64,000 bases of DNA from Nomia melanderi. Lineage: Eukaryota; Arthropoda; Insecta; Hymenoptera; Halictidae. The stretch is from NCBI RefSeq assembly GCF_051020985.1, contig NW_027475138.1, forward strand, positions 1,922,001 to 1,986,000. The letters are read 5' to 3'. Position 1 is the first letter of the stretch. Each line of letters starts with the position of its first letter. Below are positions 52,501 through 62,076 of the stretch, in pieces. The position numbers were made by a program, and so were the translations under genes. The notes beneath the pieces were generated by a model that made no database searches, had not been told where the DNA came from, and was given only the letters and a program-made list of their open reading frames with translations.

Positions 52501-52824
52501 AAGTGAATTATATGCAGGAGGCCCTGGCGCATGAATCTGTGCAGCGGGAACGACCTCGGACCACCAGGGGCCGAGAAAACCACCGTCTCATGGGGCCGGA
52601 CACTCAGGGTCAGGGAAAAATGCTATATATATCTGGTGATATGTCGGGTGCTATTACAGATAGCGCAATAAATCAAAGTGCATTGTCTGGAGGTGGCACT
52701 GGCGCATGAATCTGGGCAGCGGGAACGACCTCGGACCACCAGGGGCCGAGAAAACCACAGTCTCATGGGGCCGGACACTCAGGGTCAGGGGAAAATCCAA
52801 TATATATCTGGTGATATCTCGGGT

Positions 52825-55800
52825 CCTATTACAGATAGCGAAATAAATCAAAGTGCATTGTCTGTAGGAGGCCCTGGCGCATGAATCTGTGCAGCGGGAA
52901 CGACCTCGGACCACCAGGGGCCGAGGAAACCACAGTCTCATGGGGCCGGACACTCAGGGTCAGGGAAAAATCCAATATATATCTGGTGATATCTCGGGTT
53001 ATATTACAGATAGAACAATAAATCAAAGTGAATTATCTGCAGGAGGCCCTGGCCCATGCATCTGTGCAGCGGGAACGACCTCGGACCACCAGGGGCCGAG
53101 AAAACCACCGTCTCATGGGGCCGGACACTCAGGGTCAGGGAAAAATGCAATATATATCTGGTGATATGTCGGGTGCTATTACAGATAGCACAATAAATCA
53201 AAGTGGATTGTCTGGACGAGGCCCTGGCGCATGAATCTGGGCAGCGGGAACGACCTCGGACCACCAGGGGCCGAGAAAACCACAGTCTCATGGGGCCGGA
53301 CACTCAGGGTCAGGGGAAAATCCAATATATATCTGGTGATATCTCGGGTGCTATTAGAGATAGGGCAATAAACCAAAGTGAATTATCTGCAGCAGGCCCT
53401 GGCGCATGAATCTGTGCAACGGGAACGACCTCGCACCACCAGGGGCCGAGAAAACCACAGTCTCATGGGGCCGGACACTCAGGGTCAGGGGAAAATCCAA
53501 TATATATCTGGTGATATCTCGGGTGCTATTACAGATAGAGCAATAAATCAAAGTGCATTGTCTGTAGGAGGCCCTGGCGCATGAATCTCTGCAGCGGGAA
53601 CAACCTCGGACCACCAGGGGCCGAGAAAACCACCGTCTCATGGGGCCGGACACTCAGGGTCAGGGAAAAATGCTATATATATCTGGTGATATGTCGGGTG
53701 CTATTACAGATAGCGCAATAAATCAAAGTGCATTGTCTGGAGGAGGCCCTGGCGCATGTATCTGGGCAGCGGGAACGACCTCGAACCACCAGGGGCCGAG
53801 AAAACCACAGTCTCATGGGGCCGGACACTCAGGGTCAGGGGAAAATCCAATATATATCTGGTGATATCTCGGGTGCTATTAGATACAGCGCAATAAACCA
53901 AAGTGAATTATCTGCAGGAGGCCCTGGCGCATGAATCTGGGCAGCGGGAACGACCTCGGACCACCAGGGGCCGAGAAAACCACAGTCTAATGGGGCCGGA
54001 CACTCAGGGTCAGGGGAAAATCCAATATATATCTGGTGATATCTCGGGTGCTATTAGAGATAGCGCAATAAACCAAAGTGAATTATCTGCAGGAGGCCCT
54101 GCCGCATGCATCTGTGCAGCGGGACCGACCTCGGAACACCAGGGGCCGAGAAAACCACCGTCTCATGGGGCAGGACACTCAGGGTCAGTGAAAAATCCAA
54201 TATATATCTGCTGATATCTCGGGTGCTGTTACAGATAGCGCAATAAATCAAAGTGCATTGTCTGTAGGAGACCCTGGCGCATGAACCTGTGCAGCGGGAA
54301 CGTTCTCGGACCTCCAGGGACCGAGAAAACCACAGTCTCATGGGGCCGGACACTCAAGGTCAGGGGAAAATCCAATATATATGTGGTGATATCTCGGGTG
54401 CTATTACAGATAGCGCAATAAATCAAAGTGCATTGTCTGTAGGAGACCCTGGCGCATGAACCTGTCCAGCGGGAACGACCTCGGACCACCAGGGGCCGAG
54501 AAAACCACCGTCTCATGGGGCCGGACACTCTGGGTCAGCGAAAAATCCAATATATATCTGGTGATATCTCGGGTGCTATTATAGATAGCGCAATAAATCA
54601 AAGTGCATTGTCTGTAGGAGGCCCTGGCGCATGACTCTGTGCAGCGGGAACGACCTCGGACCACCAGGGGCCGAGAAAACTACAGTCTCATGCGGCCGGA
54701 CACTCAGGGTCTGGGGAAAATCCAATATATATCTGGTGATATCTCGGGTCCTATTACAGATAGCGAAATAAATCAAAGTGCATTGTCTGTAGGAGGCCCT
54801 GGCGCATGAATCTGTGCAGCGGGAACGACCTCGGACCACCAGGGGCCGAGGAAACCACAGTCTCATGGGGCCGGACACTCAGGGTCAGGGAAAAATCCAA
54901 TATATATCTGGTGATATCTTGGGTGCTATTAGATATAGCGCAATAAACCAAAGTGAATTATCTGCAGGAGGCCCTGGCGCATGAATCTGTGCAACGGGAA
55001 CGACCTCGGACCACCAGGGGCCGAGACAACAACCGTCTCATGGGGCCGGACACTCAGGGTCAGGGAAAAATCCAATATATATCTGGTGATATCTCGGGTT
55101 ATATTACAGATAGCACAATAAATCAAAGTGCATTGTCTGTAGGAGGCCCTGGCGCATGAATCTGTGCAGAGGGAACGATTTCGGACCACCAGGGGCCGAG
55201 ACAACAACCGTCTCATGGGGCCGGACACTCAGGGTCAGGGAAAAATCCAATATATATCTGGTGATATCTCGGGTTATATTACAGATAGCACAATAAATCA
55301 AAGTGCATTGTCTGTAGGAGGCCCTGGCGCATGAATCTGTGCAGAGGGAACGACCTCGGACCACCAGGGGCCGAGAAAACCACCGTCTCATGGCGCCGGA
55401 CACTCACGGTCAGGGGAAAATCCAATATATATCTGGTGATATCTCGGGTGCTATTACAGATAGCGCAATAAATCAAAGTGAATTATCTGCAGGAGGCCCT
55501 GGCGCATGAATCTGTGCAGCGGGAACGACCTCGGACCACCAGGGGCCGAGAAAACCACAGTCACATGGGGCCGGTCACTCAGGGTCAGGGGAAAATCCAA
55601 TATATATCTGGTGATATCTCGGGTGCTATTAGATACAGCGCAATAAACCAAATTGAATTATCTGCAGGAGGCCCTGGCGCATGAATCTGGGCAGCGGGAA
55701 CGACCTCGGACCACCAGGGGCCGAGAAAACCACAGTCTAGTGGGGCCGGACACTCAGGGTCAGGGGAAAATCCAATATATATATCAGGTGATATCTCGGG

Positions 55801-56500
55801 TGCTATTAGATACAGCGCAATAAACCAAAGTGTATTATCTGCAAGAGGCCCTGGCGCATGCATCTGTGCAGCGGGAACGACCTCGGACCACCAGGGGCCG
55901 AGAAAACTAAAGTCTCATGGGGCCGGACACTCAGGGTCTGGGGAAAATCCATTATATATCTGGTGATATGTCGGGAGCTATTACAGATAGCACAATAAAT
56001 CAAAGCTCATTGTCTGGAGGAGGCCCTGGCGCATGAATCTGTGCAGCGGGAACGACCTCGGTCCACCAGGGGCCGAGAAAACCACCGTCTCATGGGGCTG
56101 GACACTCAGGGTGAGGGTAATATCCAATATATATCTGGTGATATCTCGGGTGCTATTACAGATAGCGCAATAAATCAAAGAGCATTGTCTGTAGGATGCC
56201 CTGGCGCATGAACCTGTGCAGCGGCAACGACCTCGGACCACCAGGGGCCGAGAAAACCACAGTCTCATGGGGCCGGACACTCTGGGTCAGGGGAAAATCC
56301 AATATATATCTGGTGATATCTCGGGTGCTATTACAGATAGCGCAATAAATCAAAGTGCATTGTCTGCAAGAGGCCCTTGCGAATGAATCTGTTCAGCGGG
56401 AACGACCTCGGATCACCAGGGGCCGAGAAAACCACCGACACATGGGGCCGGACACTCAGGGTCGAGGAAAAATCCAATATATATCTGGTGATATCCCGGG
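52825..56500 (+). repeat. Satellite monomers without a clear higher-order unit
   Basis: About 21 monomers with many private changes and only short matches elsewhere: 52,800-52,995 with 54,725-54,920 (1,925 bp), and CTGGGCAGCGGG units that resemble those near 48 kb. Two adjacent monomers at about 55,041-55,390 share GGTTATATTACAG and CAGAGGGAACGA at a 175-bp lag. I see nothing other than satellite here. Confidence 0.7.
55651..55827 (+). repeat. 177-bp monomer (extra AT step)
   Basis: Reads CCAATATATATATCAGGTG near 55,770, two bases longer than the usual AATATATATCTGGTG form. This looks like slippage in the short AT run. Confidence 0.82.
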
Positions 56501-56509
56501 TGCTATTAG

Positions 56510-57208
56510 AGATAGCGCGATAAATCAAAGTGAATTATCTGCAGGAGGCCCTGGCGCATGCATCTGTGCAGCGGGAACGACCTCGGACCACCAGGGGCCG
56601 AGAAAATCACCGTCTCATGGGGACGGGCACTCAGGGTCTGGGGAAAATCCAATATGTATCTGCTGATATCTCGGGTGCTATTAGAGATAGCGTAACAAAC
56701 CAAAGTGCATTGTCTGTAGGAGGCCCTGGCGCATGAATCTGTGCAGCGGGAACGACCTCAGACCACAAGAGGCCGAGAAAACCACCGTCTCATGGGGCCG
56801 GACACTCAGGGTCGAGGAAAAATCCAATATATATCTGGTGATATCTCGGGTGCTATTACAGATAGCGCGATAAATCAAAGTGCATTGTCTGTAGGAGGCA
56901 CTGGCGAATGAGTCTGTGCAGCAGGAACGACCTCGAACCACCAGGGGCCGAGAAAATTACAGATATTCGGAATCCGTCACCCAAGGTCATGTGAAAATCC
57001 AGCATATATCTGGTGATATTTCGGGTGCTATTATAGATAGCGCAATAAACCAAAGTGAATTATCTGCAGTAGGCCCTGGCGCATGCATCTGTGCAGCGGG
57101 AACGACCTCGGACAACCAGGGGCCGAGAAAGCCACAGACTCATGGGGCTGGACACTCAGGGTTAGGGAAAAATCCAATATATATCTGGTGATATCTCGGG
57201 TGCTATTA
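56510..57208 (+). repeat. Four-monomer segment shared with 60,885-61,583
   Basis: Matches at 4,375 bp (25 monomers). Shared states are GATAGCGCGATAAATC, GGGGACGGGCAC, AATATGTATCTGC, GCGTAACAAACC, ACAAGAGGCCG and the D monomer. Confidence 0.8.
56878..57052 (+). repeat. Type D monomer 6
   Basis: Patch begins at 56,956; upstream it carries GGCACTGGCGAATGAG. It is the first monomer of the duplicated 9-mer. Confidence 0.88.
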
Positions 57209-57934
57209 CAGATAGTACAATAAATCAAAGTGCACTGTCTGTAGGAGGCCCTGGCGCATGAATCTGTGCAGCGGGAACGACCTCGGACCACCAGGGGCCG
57301 AGAAAACCACCGTCTCATGGGGACGGACACTCAGGGTCTGGCGAAAATCCACTATATATCTGGTGATATCTCGGGTGCTATTAGAGATAGCGCAATAAAC
57401 CAAACTGCATTGTCTGTAGGAGGCCCTGGCGCATGAATCTGTGCAGCGGGAGCGACCTCTGACCACAAGGGGCCGAGAAAACCACCGTCTCATGGGGCCG
57501 GACACTCAGGGTCGAGGAAAAATCCAATATATATCTGGTGATATCTCGGGTGCTAATAGAGATAGCGCAATAAACCAAAGTGAATTATCTGCAGGAGGCC
57601 CTGGCGCATGAATCTGTGCAGCGGGAACGACCTCGGACCACCAGGGGCCGAGAAAACGACCGTCTCATGGGGCCGGACACTCAGGGTCAGTGAAAAATCC
57701 AATATATATCTGGTGATATCTCGGGTGCTATTACAGATAGCGCAATAAATCAAAGTGCATTGTCTGTAGGAGGCCCTGGCGCATGAATCTGTGCAGCGGG
57801 AACGACCTCGGACCACCAGCGGCCGAGAAAACCACAGTCTCATGGGGCCGGACACTCAGGGTCAGGGGAAAATCCAGTATATATCTGGTGATATCTCGGG
57901 TGCTATTAGAGATAGCGCAATAAATCAAAGTGCA

Positions 57935-58257
57935 ATGTCTGTAGGAGGCCCTGGCGCATGAATCTGTGCAGCGGGAACGACCTCGGGCCACCAGGGGCCC
58001 AGAAAACCACTGTCTCATGTGGCCGGACACTCAGGGTCAGGGAAAAATCCATTATATATCTGGTGATATATCGGGTGCCATTAGAGATAGCTCGATAAAT
58101 CAAAGTGCATTGTCTGCAGGAGGCCCTGACGCATGAACCTGTGCAGCGGGAACGACCTCGGACCACCAGGGGCCGATAAAACTACCGTCTCATGGGGCCG
58201 GACACTCAGGGTCAGGGGAAAATCCAATATATATCTGGTGATATCTCGGGTGCTATT
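57935..58257 (+). repeat. Segment copied to 61,960-62,282
   Basis: Matches 61,960-62,282 at 4,025 bp (23 monomers): CCTAGGGCCACC/CTCGGGCCACC, CATGTGGCCGG, GATATATCGGGTGCC, GATAGCTCGATAAATC and GCCGATAAAAC. It also contains the monomer class used twice in the terminal 4-mer. Confidence 0.75.
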
Positions 58258-58452
58258 ACAGATAGCGCAATAAACCAAAGTGAATTATCTGCAGGAGGCC
58301 CTGGCGCATGAATCTGTGCAGCGGGAACGACCTCGGGCCACCAGGGGCTGAGAAAACGACCGTCTCATGGGGCCGGACGCTCAGGGTCAGTGAAAAATCC
58401 AATATATATCTGGTGATATCTCGGGTGTTATTACAGATAGCGCGATAAATCA

Positions 58453-58627
58453 AAGTGCATTGTCTGTAGGAGGCACTGGCGAATGAGTCTGTGCAGCAGG
58501 AACGACCTCGAACCACCAGGGGCCGAGAAAATTACAGATATTCGGAATCCGTCACCCAAGGTCATGTGAAAATCCAGCATATATCTGGTGATATTTCGGG
58601 TGCTATTATAGATAGCGCAATAAACCA
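58453..58627 (+). repeat. Type D monomer 7
   Basis: Patch begins at 58,531. Copy of D monomer 6, 1,575 bp downstream. Confidence 0.88.
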
Positions 58628-60002
58628 AAGTGAATTATCTGCAGTAGGCCCTGGCGCATGCATCTGTGCAGCGGGAACGACCTCGGACAACCAGGGGCCG
58701 AGAAAGCCACAGACTCATGGGGCTGGACACTCAGGGTTAGGGAAAAATCCAATATATATCTGGTGATATCTCGGGTGCTATTACAGATAGTACAATAAAT
58801 CAAAGTGCACTGTCTGTAGGAGGCCCTGGCGCATGAATCTGTGCAGCGGGAACGACCTCGGACCACCAGGGGCCGAGAAAACCACCGTCTCATGGGGACG
58901 GACACTCAGGGTCTGGCGAAAATCCACTATATATCTGGTGATATCTCGGGTGCTATTAGAGATAGCGCAATAAACCAAACTGCATTGTCTGTAGGAGGCC
59001 CTGGCGCATGAATCTGTGCAGCGGGAGCGACCTCTGACCACAAGGGGCCGAGAAAACCACCGTCTCATGGGGCCGGACACTCAGGGTCGAGGAAAAATCC
59101 AATATATATCTGGTGATATCTCGGGTGCTAATAGAGATAGCGCAATAAACCAAAGTGAATTATCTGCAGGAGGCCCTGGCGCATGAATCTGTGCAGCGGG
59201 AACGACCTCGGACCACCAGGGGCCGAGAAAACGACCGTCTCATGGGGCCGGACACTCAGGGTCAGTGAAAAATCCAATATATATCTGGTGATATCTCGGG
59301 TGCTATTACAGATAGCGCAATAAATCAAAGTGCATTGTCTGTAGGAGGCCCTGGCGCATGAATCTGTGCAGCGGGAACGACCTCGGACCACCAGCGGCCG
59401 AGAAAACCACAGTCTCATGGGGCCGGACACTCAGGGTCAGGGGAAATTCCAGTATATATCTGGTGATATCTCGGGTGCTATTAGAGATAGCGCAATAAAT
59501 CAAAGTGCAATGTCTGTAGGAGGCCCTGGCGCATGAATCTGTGCAGCGGGAACGACCTCGGGCCACCAGGGGCCCAGAAAACCACTGTCTCATGTGGCCG
59601 GACACTCAGGGTCAGGGAAAAATCCATTATATATCTGGTGATATATCGGGTGCCATTAGAGATAGCTCGATAAATCAAAGTGCATTGTCTGCAGGAGGCC
59701 CTGACGCATGAACCTGTGCAGCGGGAACGACCTCGGACCACCAGGGGCCGATAAAACTACCGTCTCATGGGGCCGGACACTCAGGGTCAGGGGAAAATCC
59801 AATATATATCTGGTGATATCTCGGGTGCTATTACAGATAGCGCAATAAACCAAAGTGAATTATCTGCAGGAGGCCCTGGCGCATGAATCTGTGCAGCGGG
59901 AACGACCTCGGGCCACCAGGGGCTGAGAAAACGACCGTCTCATGGGGCCGGACGCTCAGGGTCAGTGAAAAATCCAATATATATCTGGTGATATCTCGGG
60001 TG

Positions 60003-60480
60003 CTATTAGAGATAGCGCAATAAACCAAAGTGAATTATCTGCAGGAGGCGCTGGCGCATGAATCTGTGCAGCGGGAACGTCCTCGGACCTCCAGGGGCCG
60101 AGACAACCACAGTCTCATGGGGCCGGACACTCAGGGTCAGGGGAAAATCCAATATATATCTGGTGATATCTCGGGTGCTATTACAGATAGCGCAATAAAT
60201 CAAAGTGCATTGTCTGTAGGAGGCCCTGGCGCATGAATCTGTGCAGCGGGAACGACCTCGGACCATCAGGGGCCGAAAAAACCACAGTCTCATGGGGCCG
60301 GACACTCATGGTCAGGGTAAAATCCAATATATATCTGGTGATATCTCGGGTGCTATTACAGATAGCGCAATAAATCAATGTGCATTGTCTGTAGGAGGCC
60401 CTGGCGCATGAATCTGTGCAGCGGGAACGACCTCTGACCACAAGAGGCCGAGAAAACCACCGTCTCAAGGGGCCGGGCAC
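60003..60480 (+). repeat. Probable source of two monomers of the terminal 4-mer
   Basis: The unit with GGAGGCGCTGGCG and CAGCGGGAACGTCCTCGG near 60,045-60,100 matches 62,320-62,375 (2,275 bp). The unit with CCTCTGACCACAAGAGG and CGTCTCAAGGGG near 60,430-60,475 matches 62,530-62,575 (2,100 bp). The difference of one monomer means one unit was dropped when the 4-mer formed. Confidence 0.65.
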
Positions 60481-60884
60481 TCAGGGTCTGGGGAAAATCC
60501 AATATATATCTGGTGATATCTCGGGTGCTATTAGAGATAGCGTAATAAACCAAAGTGCATTGTCTGTAGGAGGCCCTGGCGCATGAATCTGTGCAGCGGG
60601 AACGACCTCGGACCACCAGGGGCCGAGACAACAACCGTCTCATGGGGCCGGACACTCAGGGTCAGGGAAAAATCCAATATATATCTGGTGATATCTCGGG
60701 TGCTATTACAGATAGAGCAATAAATCAAAGTGCATTGTCTGTAGGAGGCCCTGGCGAATGAATCTCTGCAGCGGGAACAACCTCGGACCACCAGGGGCCG
60801 AGAAAACCACCGTCTCATGGGGCCGGACACTCTGGGTCAGGGAAAAATGCTATATATATCTGGTGATATGTCGGGTGCTATTAC

Positions 60885-61583
60885 AGATAGCGCGATAAAT
60901 CAAAGTGAATTATCTGCAGGAGGCCCTGGCGCATGCATCTGTGCAGCGGGAACGACCTCGGACCACCAGGGGCCGAGAAAATCACCGTCTCATGGGGACG
61001 GGCACTCAGGGTCTGGGGAAAATCCAATATGTATCTGCTGATATCTCGGGTGCTATTAGAGATAGCGTAACAAACCAAAGTGCATTGCCTGTAGGAGGCC
61101 CTGGCGCATGAATCTGTGCAGCGGGAACGACCTCTGACCACAAGAGGCCGAGAAAACCACCGTCTCATGGGGCCGGACACTCAGGGTCGAGGAAAAATCC
61201 AATATATATCTGGTGATATCTCGGGTGCTATTACAGATAGCGCGATAAATCAAAGTGCATTGTCTGTAGGAGGCACTGGCGAATGAGTCTGTGCAGCAGG
61301 AACGACCTCGATCCACCAGGGGCCGAGAAAATTACAGATATTCGGAATCCGTCACCCAAGGTCATGTGAAAATCCAGCATATATCTGGTGATATTTCGGG
61401 TGCTATTATAGATAGCGCAATAAACCAAAGTGAATTATCTGCAGTAGGCCCAGGCGCATGCATATGTGCAGCGGGATCGACCTCGGACAACCAGGGGCCG
61501 AGAAAGCCACAGACTCATGGGGCTGGACACTCAGGGTTAGGGAAAAATCCAATATATATCTGGTGATATCTCGGGTGCTATTA
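60885..61583 (+). repeat. Four-monomer segment shared with 56,510-57,208
   Basis: Partner of 56,510-57,208. Private changes include GCATTGCCTG (near 61,085) and CATGCATATGTG (near 61,458). Confidence 0.8.
61253..61427 (+). repeat. Type D monomer 8
   Basis: Patch begins at 61,331. Copy of D monomer 6 at a lag of 4,375 bp (25 monomers), with CGATCCACC in place of CGAACCACC. Confidence 0.88.
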
Positions 61584-62076
61584 GAGATAGCGCAATAAAT
61601 CAAAGTGCATTGTCTGTAGGAGGCCCTGGCGCATGAATCTGTGCAGCGGGAGCGACCTCCGACCACAAGGGGCCGAGAAAACCACAGTCTCATGGGGCCG
61701 GACACTCAGGGTCAGGGGAAAATCCAGTATATATCTAGTGATATCTCGGGTGCTATTACAGATAGCGCAATAAACCAAAGTGAATTATCTGCAGGAGGCC
61801 CTGGCGCATGAATCTGTGCAGCGGGAACGACCTCGGACCACCAGGGGCCGAAAAAACCACAGTCTCATGGGGCCGGACACTCATGGTCAGGGTAAAATCC
61901 AATATATATCTGGTGATATCTCGGGTGCTATTACAGATAGCGCAACAAATCAAAGTGCATAGTCTGTAGGAGGCCCCGGCGCATGAATCTGTGCAGCGGG
62001 AACGACCTAGGGCCACCAGGGGCCCAGAAAACCACAGTCTCATGTGGCCGGACACTCAGGGTCAGGGAAAAATCCA

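Larger units (their letters stand above)
48566..52824 (+). repeat. Tandem duplication of a 13-monomer unit (2,274 bp)
   Basis: About 48,566-50,550 matches 50,840-52,824 at 2,274 bp (13 monomers minus one base, owing to a 174-bp monomer). Shared states include GGGTCAGCGTAAAATCC, CCAATAAAGATCTGG, TATATCTCGTGAT, GGAACACAAGGGG and GGCACTGGCG. The copies are close to identical, with scattered single changes. Confidence 0.82.
56850..60002 (+). repeat. Tandem duplication of a 9-monomer unit (1,575 bp)
   Basis: About 56,850-58,427 and 58,425-60,002 match at 1,575 bp with very few differences seen (for example GAAAATCCAG versus GAAATTCCAG near 57,873 and 59,448). Shared rare states include the D monomer, GATAGTACAATAAATC, GGCGAAAATCCACTATATATC, CCAAACTGCATTG, CAGCGGCCGAG, GGCCCAGAAAACCACTG, GATAGCTCGATAAATC and GGCCGATAAAACTACC. 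Confidence 0.88.
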
